A stretch of DNA of 64,000 bases, taken from positions 62,001-126,000 of the forward strand of contig CAYSDY010000002.1 in assembly GCA_964429995.1 (NCBI GenBank). Direction: 5' to 3'. A program made the position numbers and the translations under genes. This document shows positions 8,836 through 16,992 of this stretch, in pieces (the stretch's first letter is position 1; each line of letters opens with the position of its first letter). The notes beneath the pieces were generated by a model. It was not told where the DNA came from and ran no database searches. It saw nothing but the letters and a program-made list of their open reading frames with translations. The stretch comes from UBA583 sp964429995. GTDB taxonomy: Archaea; Nanobdellota; Nanobdellia; Woesearchaeales; UBA583.

Positions 8836-10584
8836 ATGGAAACAGATAAAGAATTGTTTTATTCTGAATTGATAAATAGTATACTTGAACATGAAAACTT
8901 GCCTAAACACAAGCTTAATGTATTGAAAAATGATTTATCTAAGAAATATAATATGAATAGGATAGTAAAAAATACTCAAATATTAGCTTATGCAGAAAAT
9001 GATGAAATAAGATATGAACTGATAAAAAGGCTTGACATAAAACCTATTAGGGAATTATCAGGGGTTACAGTATTAGCATTATTTGCAAAACCGCATAAAT
9101 GTCCGCATGGAAAATGCATATATTGTCCAGGGGGTGTTGATTCTGAATTTGGAAATACACCTCAATCATATACTGGTCTTGAACCTGCTGCCTTAAGAGC
9201 TGTTAGAAACGATTATGATCCGTATTTGCAGGTATTTAACAGGTTGGAGCATTATGTTGCAAATGGGCATGTTCCTGATAAATTGGAATTGATTTTTATG
9301 GGAGGGACTTTCCCATCATTAAATAAACAATACAGGGATGAATTTGTTTATTATGTTTATAAGGCTATAAATGATTTTGCACAGATGTTTATATTTATTG
9401 ATTCTTCAATGAAAAAGCGTGTTGATTATGAAAAATTTAATGAATTTTTTGAAATGAAACAGGATATTAATTCAAGTAACAGGGAAACAAGTCTTAAAGC
9501 GAAAATGTTGGATTTGAAGTATTTAAATGTTAAAGAGGATTTTTTGGATTATAAATCTGAAATAAAAAAAAACGAAACAGGACTTATAAGAAGTATAGGA
9601 CTTACAATTGAGAGCAAGCCTGAATGGGCTTTAGCTGATAATGCTTATGAAATGCTAAAATATGGTGCAACAAGATTTGAAATAGGAGTTCAGACTTTAA
9701 ACGATGATATATTAAGAAAAATTAATCGTGGACATACATCTTATGACATAAAAAGATGTTTTTTGGAACTTAAGGATATGTGTTTTAAGATTAATGCACA
9801 CATGATGTTGAATTTGCCATATTCATCAGAAAAGGATGATATTGATTCTATGAGAGAGTTGTTTGAAAATGAAGCTTTTAGACCGGATATGCTTAAGATT
9901 TATCCATGTCTTGTAATAAAGGGCACTTTGTTGTTTGACATGTATAAAAGAGGTGAATTTGTTCCCTTAGATACTTTTAAAATGGCAGAACTTATTAGCA
10001 AGATAGTTCCTTTTTTTCCTGATTATGTAAGGGTTATGAGAATACAAAGAGATGTTCCTACTCCAGTTATTGAAGCAGGTGTGAAAAATTCTAATCTTAG
10101 AAATTATGTTGATGAATTGCTTATTAAAAAAAATATAAAATCAAATGATATAAGAGCAAGAGAAGTAGGTTTTGCACTTTTGTCTGGGAAAAGCATTAAA
10201 GATGATTTTGTAATAAAAACTTTAAAATATAAATCATCAGGAGGAGATGAATTTTTTATATCAGTTGTTAATAGTGATAATCTTATAATTGGATTTTTAA
10301 GATTAAGATTTCCTTTTAAAATAGGACTTATGTCGCATATAGATGATAAAACGGCAATGATAAGAGAATTGCATGTTTATGGAAATACTGTTTGTGTAGG
10401 GAATGAATCACAAAGTTTTCAACATAAAGGATGGGGTAAAAAATTATTGCAGTATGCAGAGAATATATGTACTGATAATGGATATGAGAAAATAATAGTA
10501 ATCTCAGGTGTTGGTGTGCGTGAGTATTATAAAAAGAATGGTTATTTTTTTGATGAACCTTATATGGTTAAAAATTTAAAATAA
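8836..10584 (+). CDS. elp3: Elp3, tRNA uridine-34 carboxymethyl-forming radical SAM/acetyltransferase
   Basis: Uses S-adenosylmethionine and acetyl-CoA to install the cm5 group on wobble U34 of tRNA. The 582-residue protein has the full architecture: N-terminal tRNA-contacting helices, a radical SAM domain with the Cys triad C89, C94, C97 in KCPHGKCIYCPGG, the PQSYTGLEPAALRA and LELIFMGGTFPS segments, RFEIGVQTLNDDIL, HMMLNLPYSS, and a C-terminal GNAT domain (RELHVYGNTVCV, QHKGWGKKLLQYAE, GVREYYKKNGY). Length matches archaeal Elp3. It has its own TATA box and converges with the minus-strand gene at 10600, 15 bases from its end. Confidence 0.97.
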   Translation: METDKELFYSELINSILEHENLPKHKLNVLKNDLSKKYNMNRIVKNTQILAYAENDEIRYELIKRLDIKPIRELSGVTVLALFAKPHKCPHGKCIYCPGGVDSEFGNTPQSYTGLEPAALRAVRNDYDPYLQVFNRLEHYVANGHVPDKLELIFMGGTFPSLNKQYRDEFVYYVYKAINDFAQMFIFIDSSMKKRVDYEKFNEFFEMKQDINSSNRETSLKAKMLDLKYLNVKEDFLDYKSEIKKNETGLIRSIGLTIESKPEWALADNAYEMLKYGATRFEIGVQTLNDDILRKINRGHTSYDIKRCFLELKDMCFKINAHMMLNLPYSSEKDDIDSMRELFENEAFRPDMLKIYPCLVIKGTLLFDMYKRGEFVPLDTFKMAELISKIVPFFPDYVRVMRIQRDVPTPVIEAGVKNSNLRNYVDELLIKKNIKSNDIRAREVGFALLSGKSIKDDFVIKTLKYKSSGGDEFFISVVNSDNLIIGFLRLRFPFKIGLMSHIDDKTAMIRELHVYGNTVCVGNESQSFQHKGWGKKLLQYAENICTDNGYEKIIVISGVGVREYYKKNGYFFDEPYMVKNLK

Positions 10585-10599
10585 TTTTATGAATTTTTT

Positions 10600-11466
10600 T
10601 TAATTGATTAATATGAATAATTCGTTTTCTGTTTCAAATTGTTTATATGGGATTTCATTTTTGTTTAAAAAATTAAAAAGCCAGTTCCTTTTTTTTATGT
10701 CAAACTGTGTTTTTGATATCAATGATTTTGTTGGGAAAGATACAACTATTTTTTTGTTTTTGGATGTTAACTCTGTTATTATTGATTTTGAAACATTTTT
10801 TTTAATGAATTCTAAGCTATCAAGTAATTTAAACATGAATATCAAATCACTTTTTTCTATTTCATCTTTTGATATAAAACTTGTATCTGTAAGATCGTAA
10901 TCATAAGCTTTTGCATTAATTTCAAATTTTAAGAAAAAAGAGTTTAAAAAATCCATGTCATTTTTTGATAAATCAAAACAAAAATAATTTATATCATAAC
11001 CTAATTGTAAAGTTATCATTTTAATTGTTAATGGATTTAAACCACAACCTAAATCACATATACCATGTTTTGGTTTGTACCATTTAAATATTTCAAGATA
11101 GATTGTGTCATAATAATTCATTCTTTCTTTTGTTGATTTGTGAGTTATTAATAGTTTTGAAACATCTTGTATACTATTTATTTTTTCTAAGATTTTTTCT
11201 TTTTTAAAAAAATCTGTATTTAAAAATGAATGATATGTTATTCTTAATTCGTTTCTTATATCTTTTAATATTTTTATATAGTTTGTATCTTTTTTTATGC
11301 TTGTTTCATCTTTTTTTTGTTGTGATATTTTAAGTTTTTTAAATGTATCTGCATTTGTCAAAATGTATTTTTCCAGTCTTAATTTGATGTAATCATCATT
11401 TAGATTTTTAATTAGTTTTGTCTCTTTAATATCTTTTACAAGTTGTTGTTTTATATCTAAAATCAT
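10600..11466 (-). CDS. Rmt/FmrO-like rRNA methyltransferase homologue
   Basis: A 288-residue SAM-dependent methyltransferase. The helical N-terminal 105 residues and the sequence HKSTKERM at 109-116, motif I DLGCGLNPL at 138-146, and SFPTKSL at 243-249 followed by a short C-terminal helix-strand match the FmrO/Rmt family (Pfam Methyltrans_RNA/FmrO), whose bacterial members methylate N7 of G1405 in 16S rRNA and give aminoglycoside resistance. Conservation of both the GCGLNPL and FPTxSL signatures makes the family assignment good; the substrate in an archaeon is not known. It starts 6 bases after the rfcS stop, on the same strand, so it is co-transcribed with the clamp-loader gene. A housekeeping rRNA-modification role is my inference. 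Confidence 0.72.
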   Translation of the reverse strand: MILDIKQQLVKDIKETKLIKNLNDDYIKLRLEKYILTNADTFKKLKISQQKKDETSIKKDTNYIKILKDIRNELRITYHSFLNTDFFKKEKILEKINSIQDVSKLLITHKSTKERMNYYDTIYLEIFKWYKPKHGICDLGCGLNPLTIKMITLQLGYDINYFCFDLSKNDMDFLNSFFLKFEINAKAYDYDLTDTSFISKDEIEKSDLIFMFKLLDSLEFIKKNVSKSIITELTSKNKKIVVSFPTKSLISKTQFDIKKRNWLFNFLNKNEIPYKQFETENELFILIN

Positions 11467-11472
11467 GTTATT

Positions 11473-12441
11473 TTAATTTTTGCCTAGTGCTATCATTGCA
11501 AGTAAGGCTTGTAATTGTAATTCTTCATCACTTCCTTCAACTATTCTAAATTCAACTGTTGCTATTCTTTCAATTATTTTGATTTTGGATTTATCATCAA
11601 TATCAATTTCAAGTACTTGCTTATACATTTCTTTTAATATTTCTAGTCCTGAAAGTCCTCTAAAGTTTTTTAGTTTTATCATTAAATCTTTTGCCTTGTT
11701 AAAATTTCCATTTAGTGCATTATTTATCATTTCTTCTATTTCTTTAGGGTTTACATAATCAAGTATTTCATTTATTAATTCTTCTGTTATGTTTTTTTGA
11801 ATACTTGCACATGCCTGTAGAGTGTTTAATAAACGCCTTGTATCACCATTTGATATTTTTACTATGAATTTTTTTGTTTCTTTATCAATTGATAGTTTTT
11901 CGTTGTCTGCAACTTTTTCAAGTAATGTTAAAAGGGCTGTGTCTGATAATGGTTTAAATTTAAATATTACGCATCTTGATTGTATTGGGTCTATAAGTTT
12001 TGATATTTCGTTGCATGCAAGTATGAATCTACAAGAAGCAGAATACTTTTCCATTGTTCTTCTTAAAGCTTGTTGAGCTTCTTTGGTTAGTGAATCTGCC
12101 TCATCAAGACATACTATTTTGTATGGGATGTTTGTTAATGATTTTAATTTTGCAAATTCTTTTATCTGGTTTCGTATTACATCTATTCCTCTGTCATCTG
12201 ATGCGTTTAATTCTAAAAAATTTCCACAAAGTGCATCTTTAGTGTACAATTCTTGTGCTATTACTAGTGCAGTTGTTGTTTTTCCTGTTCCTGGAACTCC
12301 TGCAAATAAAAGATGAGGGAGATTTTTTGATTCTAAAAATGCCTTTATTCTTGATACGAAATAGTCTTGTCCTAATATTTCATCAAAAGTTTTAGGCCTG
12401 TATTTGTCTACCCATATCTGACTTGAATTTTTTGTTTCCAT
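11473..12441 (-). CDS. rfcS: Replication factor C small subunit
   Basis: Clamp-loader ATPase that places PCNA on primed DNA. The product is 322 residues, typical for archaeal RfcS. It has the WVDKYRPKTFDEILGQ start, Walker A GVPGTGKT at 48-55 (Val replaces the common Pro at the second position), Walker B LDEAD at 112-116, the RRTMEKYS box, and sensor/arginine finger SRC in IQSRCVIFKF. The C-terminal collar helices run to the end. The large subunit is not in this window. The FmrO-like methyltransferase follows 6 bases downstream. The gene is divergent from cdc48. Confidence 0.97.
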   Translation of the reverse strand: METKNSSQIWVDKYRPKTFDEILGQDYFVSRIKAFLESKNLPHLLFAGVPGTGKTTTALVIAQELYTKDALCGNFLELNASDDRGIDVIRNQIKEFAKLKSLTNIPYKIVCLDEADSLTKEAQQALRRTMEKYSASCRFILACNEISKLIDPIQSRCVIFKFKPLSDTALLTLLEKVADNEKLSIDKETKKFIVKISNGDTRRLLNTLQACASIQKNITEELINEILDYVNPKEIEEMINNALNGNFNKAKDLMIKLKNFRGLSGLEILKEMYKQVLEIDIDDKSKIKIIERIATVEFRIVEGSDEELQLQALLAMIALGKN

Positions 12442-12562
12442 AATCTAATAAGTATTATGTATTTTATATATATTTTTGCAATTTGTTTTTCAAATATATA
12501 CATTGTTTTTATCAAAATCTTAAAAAAATAAAAAAACTTTGTTTTTGTTAAAAATAGTTAAG

Positions 12563-12573
12563 TTTATAAAAAA
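12563..12573 (+). promoter_or_regulatory. TATA box of cdc48
   Basis: TTTATAAAAAA about 42 bases before the ATG at 12610; a second TTTATAAAAT lies at about 12592, too near the start codon for the usual spacing. Confidence 0.45.
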
Positions 12574-12609
12574 TAAAATGTAATCATTAATTTATAAAAT
12601 AAGTAAAAA

Positions 12610-14745
12610 ATGGATAATGACAATAAAAAGCTTAAATTAAGAGTTGCTGAAACATATCATGAAGATATTGGCAAAGGAATTGTAAGAATTAGTAAGAATA
12701 TTTTAAGTGAAAATAATATACTATCAAACGATTATGTACTTCTTGAAGGTAAAAATCAGGCGATAGGAAGGGTGCTTATTCTTAGCGAACATGAAGATGA
12801 TATTGGAATAATAAGAATGGATTCATCTATTAGATCTAATCTTTCAATCTCTCTTGGTGAAGAGGTTTCTGTTAAAAAAATAGAGGTTGTTGAAGCAAAA
12901 ATTCTTAACATAGCTCCAATAGAACCTGTTAAATTTACCGGAGATCCAAGTACAATTTTGCTTGAAAAACTTATAGGAAAAGCATTACTTAAAGGTAATC
13001 TTGTAAGTTTTAACATAATGGGTACAACCCTGCATTATGTTGTTGCAAAAACTAGCCCTAAAAGATATGTAAGGGTTACTGCAAATACTAAACTAAAAAT
13101 ATCAGACAAGGTTGTAAATCCTACAGATCTTAAGGTGCCTTCAATAACGTATGATGATATTGGAGGTCTTCATGATGAAGTTTCATCAATAAGGGAAATG
13201 ATAGAAATACCAATGAAACATCCAGAGGTTTTTGAAAGAATAGGTATAAGTGCTCCAAGAGGCATGCTTTTATATGGACCACCTGGAACAGGTAAAACTT
13301 TACTTGCAAGAGCTCTTGCAAATGAACTTGATGCTGATTTTAGAGTGATAAATGGTCCTGAAATTATGTCTAAATTTTATGGAGAGAGTGAAAAACAGTT
13401 AAGGGATGTATTTGAAGAAGCTGAAAAGAATTCTCCATCAATAATTTTTATTGATGAAATTGACTCTATTGCTCCAAACAGGGAAAATACACAAGGTGAA
13501 GCTGAAAGAAGAATAGTGTCACAATTGTTAACATTGATGGATGGACTTAAGGGGAGAGGAAATGTTGTAGTTATCGCTGCAACTAATAGACAAAACTCAA
13601 TAGATCCAGCGTTAAGAAGACCTGGAAGATTTGATAGGGAAATTGCTATAAATCCTCCGAATAGGGATGGAAGGCTTGAAATTTTGCAAGTACATACAAG
13701 AGGAATGCCGTTGCTTAATTTAAAGAATGCATCAGGTGATAAAGATAAAAAAGATATTGTTAATCTTGAAAAGATTGCAGACATAACTCATGGTTTTACA
13801 GGAGCAGATCTTGAAGTATTAACAAAAGAAGCTGCAATGAAGGCCTTGAAAACATGGATACCTGATCTTATTAAAACAGAACAGCAGATACCTACTACTG
13901 TACTTGAAAAGATAAAAATAAGGATGTCTCATTTTGAAGAAGCATTAAATCTTGTTGAACCTTCTGCAATGAGAGAAGTTCTTATAAGAAAACCAAATGT
14001 TATGTGGTCAGATATAGGTGGGCTTAGTCAGGCAAAACAGGATTTGCATGAGATGGTTGAAATGCCATTAAAAGAACCTGAGGTGTTTAAAGAAGCAGGT
14101 ATAAAACCACCTAAAGGAATACTTCTTACTGGTCCTCCTGGAACAGGTAAAACATTACTTGCAAAAGCTGTAGCAACAGAGAGTCAGGCAAATTTCATAT
14201 CCATTAAAGGACCAGAACTCATATCTAAATGGGTTGGAGAAAGTGAGAAGGCTATTCGTGAAATATTTAAGAAAGCAAGACAGGTATCGCCTACAATAAT
14301 CTTTTTTGATGAATTTGATTCTATTGCACAAATAAGAGGAGGTTCTACAAACAATGTTAATGATAAGATAGTAAATCAGCTTTTAACAGAATTAGATGGA
14401 GTTGAAGAATTAACAGGGGTTTCAATAATAGCTGCAACAAATAGGGCTGATCTTATAGATTCTGCATTAAAAAGACCTGGAAGGCTTGATTCAATAATTG
14501 AGATTGGTTTACCTGATGAGAATACAAGACATGAAGTATTTAAGATACAGACTAAGAATATGCCATTATCAAAAGAAGTTGATCTTTTAGAACTTGCAAA
14601 AAAAACTGATAAGATGAGTGGTGCAGAAATTGAAGGAATATGTAAGAAAGCAGGATTATTAGCTATAAGGAAAAGAGAACCAGGAAAAAAAATAATAGTT
14701 ACGCAAAAGATGTTTCTTGATAGTATAAAAAGTTATCAAAAATAA
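12610..14745 (+). CDS. cdc48: CDC48/VAT-type AAA+ ATPase
   Basis: Hexameric unfoldase/segregase that feeds proteins to the proteasome or remodels complexes. The 711-residue protein has an N-terminal double-psi barrel/Nc domain (1-175) and two AAA modules. D1: GPPGTGKT at 223-230, Walker B IIFIDEIDSIAP, and SRH RRPGRFDREI. D2: GPPGTGKT near 499-506, IIFFDEFDSIAQIRG, and KRPGRLDSIIEI. The D2 Walker B has Phe in place of the usual Ile-Asp-Glu-Ile residues (FFDEFD), still with the catalytic Glu. The tail after D2 is short, without the acidic extension of eukaryotic p97. It stands alone with its own promoter and converges with 14755. Confidence 0.97.
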   Translation: MDNDNKKLKLRVAETYHEDIGKGIVRISKNILSENNILSNDYVLLEGKNQAIGRVLILSEHEDDIGIIRMDSSIRSNLSISLGEEVSVKKIEVVEAKILNIAPIEPVKFTGDPSTILLEKLIGKALLKGNLVSFNIMGTTLHYVVAKTSPKRYVRVTANTKLKISDKVVNPTDLKVPSITYDDIGGLHDEVSSIREMIEIPMKHPEVFERIGISAPRGMLLYGPPGTGKTLLARALANELDADFRVINGPEIMSKFYGESEKQLRDVFEEAEKNSPSIIFIDEIDSIAPNRENTQGEAERRIVSQLLTLMDGLKGRGNVVVIAATNRQNSIDPALRRPGRFDREIAINPPNRDGRLEILQVHTRGMPLLNLKNASGDKDKKDIVNLEKIADITHGFTGADLEVLTKEAAMKALKTWIPDLIKTEQQIPTTVLEKIKIRMSHFEEALNLVEPSAMREVLIRKPNVMWSDIGGLSQAKQDLHEMVEMPLKEPEVFKEAGIKPPKGILLTGPPGTGKTLLAKAVATESQANFISIKGPELISKWVGESEKAIREIFKKARQVSPTIIFFDEFDSIAQIRGGSTNNVNDKIVNQLLTELDGVEELTGVSIIAATNRADLIDSALKRPGRLDSIIEIGLPDENTRHEVFKIQTKNMPLSKEVDLLELAKKTDKMSGAEIEGICKKAGLLAIRKREPGKKIIVTQKMFLDSIKSYQK

Positions 14746-14754
14746 AATAATTTA

Positions 14755-15381
14755 TCATTTTATTGATCTTATCAGGTTTTCTATTATTTCACTGTCATGT
14801 TCAAGCATACTAAGACTTATGTATCCTTTTCTGTCAAGTATAAGATTATTTCTGATAATTTTAAAGCAGAATACTTTTGCAAGTTCTCTAAAAAAAAGTG
14901 GATTTTTATTTACATTTTCAAATACTTTGTAATTGTCTGTTTTAAGAAAATATCCCATTTTTAAATCAGAATAATAAAATCCTGTTTCTTTTAAAAAATC
15001 TTTTTTTCTTGATGATAATTTTGTAATTTCGCAATAATTTATGTTATATCCAGTAAGTGTTATCTGATATTTTATAGTATTTGTTATGAAAAATATCTGA
15101 TTTACAATAAAGTTATTGTCAAATTCAGCAACTGTAAATGGGTAACCTAATATTGTTTTTTTAAAACAGAGCAAGGGGTTTAAACTTATTTTTTCTATAA
15201 AGACAGATGATGCATTTTCTCTTAAAATGTCGTATCCGTTAAGGTTAAGATATTCTATAAAGAGTTTCTTTTTTTCATTACAATACTTTATGTTTACATA
15301 ATTTACAACATATGCAAGTATTAAAACTAGCAAAAGGAATAAAAGGAATACGGAATGTTCTTTTATAAAATCTGAAATCAT
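14755..15381 (-). CDS. Hypothetical membrane-anchored protein
   Basis: A 208-residue protein with one N-terminal transmembrane helix (residues about 10-30, SVFLLFLLLVLILAYVVNYV) and a mixed alpha/beta soluble part. Not recognised as a named family. Its ATG overlaps the chorismate mutase stop by four bases (15378-15381), so the two are translationally coupled. The downstream end converges with cdc48, nine bases away. The shape (one TM plus a domain of 175 residues) would fit a sensor or assembly factor, but nothing shows which. Confidence 0.7.
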   Translation of the reverse strand: MISDFIKEHSVFLLFLLLVLILAYVVNYVNIKYCNEKKKLFIEYLNLNGYDILRENASSVFIEKISLNPLLCFKKTILGYPFTVAEFDNNFIVNQIFFITNTIKYQITLTGYNINYCEITKLSSRKKDFLKETGFYYSDLKMGYFLKTDNYKVFENVNKNPLFFRELAKVFCFKIIRNNLILDRKGYISLSMLEHDSEIIENLIRSIK

Positions 15382-15668
15382 TTTTTTGAATCTTCTTTAA
15401 ATCTTAAGCTTTCTTGTTTTGAGTTCTCTATTATTTCTTGAAATAGTTTTCTTACAAAACTTTGAGATAATTGCATCTTTGAACTTTTTTCTGTTATGTT
15501 TTTATACATTTCAATTTCTCTCTCATCATCAAAAAGGGACATGTTCTTTTCAATTTTTAATTTTGCAATTTTTTTTGATATTTGCGACCTTCTTTTTAAT
15601 AATATTAGAATTTCATTATCTATTATGTCTACCTGTTTTCGAAAATGACTTAAATAATCTGTTTCCAT
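15378..15668 (-). CDS. Chorismate mutase, AroQ type
   Basis: Converts chorismate to prephenate, the branch point toward Phe and Tyr. The 96-residue all-helical protein has the CM_2 pattern: HFRKQVDIIDNEILILLKRR (helix 1 with the catalytic Arg), the SKKIAKLKIEKN segment supplying the active-site Lys, and DDEREIEMYKNI for the Asp-x-x-Arg-Glu part, then a closing helix. This is a stand-alone domain of normal length. No other aromatic-pathway gene is in the window, which is odd for an organism that probably lacks much biosynthesis. It overlaps by 4 bases the membrane-protein gene at 14755. Confidence 0.85.
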   Translation of the reverse strand: METDYLSHFRKQVDIIDNEILILLKRRSQISKKIAKLKIEKNMSLFDDEREIEMYKNITEKSSKMQLSQSFVRKLFQEIIENSKQESLRFKEDSKK

Positions 15669-15757
15669 ATGTTTTAACTAAAAAAATATTATTTAATTTT
15701 TATTTTACAATTTAGAAGTTACAAATATATTTAATTTATTTTTTTTATTTGAATTAT

Positions 15758-16903
15758 TTAATTATTTTTTATCTTTAATTTTTCATTAAGTTTAATGTTT
15801 ACTATAAGATCGTTTAATGCATTCATAAAATATATGTATGCATTATATGGGTTTTCATACTTATTTTCCTTAAAATCTTCTGTGTTTGTCATCATGTCAT
15901 AAAAGTTTGAGTTATGTGTTAAATATCTCCATCTTCTTATTATATTTTGATTTTCCGTTGCAATTATCTGTTTTTCAAGTATATAAAGCTCTCTTATTGC
16001 TGATTGTTGTATCTGATTTGAATTAAAATTCAAAATGTCTTTTGATCCTTTGTAGTTTTTTATATTTATCATTTCTTTGCCATCATTTACTGTAAATTCT
16101 TTTATGAATGATAATTCTAATTCTTTATCATCTAATATGCTTATAATTATGTTTCTTAAAAAATCAAATATTCCTGTACTATTTGTAAATTTTATTCCAA
16201 ATGTTTTTGTATCAAAAAAAAGGCTTGTGAATTCTTTTGTATCTTGTTTTATGATTTTAAAAAATTTTTCTGAATTGATTGGCCAGATTGGGTTTTGCTT
16301 ATCATTAAAATGAACAGATATTAAATCAGAAATATCAGAGTCATTATTTATTACTGACAAATTAAGTTTTTTTCCATACCTTTGTAATTCTTTGTTATCT
16401 GTAAGTATGACATTATAACCCAAACTATTTACTATGTTTGCAATTTCATCATTATAAAAAAATCTTGTATTTTTGAATGCTATTGGCGTGCAATCAAATG
16501 TTGATTTTATTTTTTTTTCATGTTTTTTAACCTGATATAAGAAATCTTCTTTAGAATATATAAAACTTAATGAATCATAGTAATTTGATACTATAAAATC
16601 AATACATCCTTTATCACATAGTTTTTTTAGATCTTTTATTACATCTTCAAAATCAAACATTTCAAGCATGTCAAGACATACTCCTGTAATACTGATATTT
16701 AACTTTAATTTATCCTTGTGTGTCAAACTAATATCAGAGAAAATATTTAACATGGGTCTTATGCTTTTTTCAACAAAATCCTTAAAAGAATTTCTTGTTC
16801 TTTCTATATCAAAGTAATCAGAATTATTACCTATATCAAAAACCCTGTAATGCTTAAAAAAATAAGATTCATCAATGTTAAAGTTAATATATATTTTTTT
16901 CAT
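15758..16903 (-). CDS. GH57 alpha-amylase-like homologue, nucleophile apparently lost
   Basis: A 381-residue protein with the GH57 beta/alpha-barrel signatures: ITGVCLDMLEMF (family SxSGxxLEQ), SNYYDSLSF (region 2), FKNTRFFYND at 143-152 (region 3, canonical FRNTELIYND) and SLFFDTKTFGIKF at 228-240 (region 4, canonical fmDYETFGEHQ) followed by TGIFDFLRN. The catalytic acid/base Asp seems kept as D231, but the Glu nucleophile position of region 3 is Arg147. Known GH57 'amylase-like homologues' lack one or both catalytic residues; this fits that class, so a sugar-binding or inactive role is likely. It is about 100 residues shorter than active members. Single gene with its own promoter, TATA-like sequence just before the ATG. 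Confidence 0.75.
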   Translation of the reverse strand: MKKIYINFNIDESYFFKHYRVFDIGNNSDYFDIERTRNSFKDFVEKSIRPMLNIFSDISLTHKDKLKLNISITGVCLDMLEMFDFEDVIKDLKKLCDKGCIDFIVSNYYDSLSFIYSKEDFLYQVKKHEKKIKSTFDCTPIAFKNTRFFYNDEIANIVNSLGYNVILTDNKELQRYGKKLNLSVINNDSDISDLISVHFNDKQNPIWPINSEKFFKIIKQDTKEFTSLFFDTKTFGIKFTNSTGIFDFLRNIIISILDDKELELSFIKEFTVNDGKEMINIKNYKGSKDILNFNSNQIQQSAIRELYILEKQIIATENQNIIRRWRYLTHNSNFYDMMTNTEDFKENKYENPYNAYIYFMNALNDLIVNIKLNEKLKIKNN

Positions 16904-16992
16904 AAATCTTTATATTGTAAAGTGTTTATAAAATGTTTTAACGAAAAAAAAAAGTAACAATTATTCTGTTTTGAATTTTTTTAATGTTTTGC

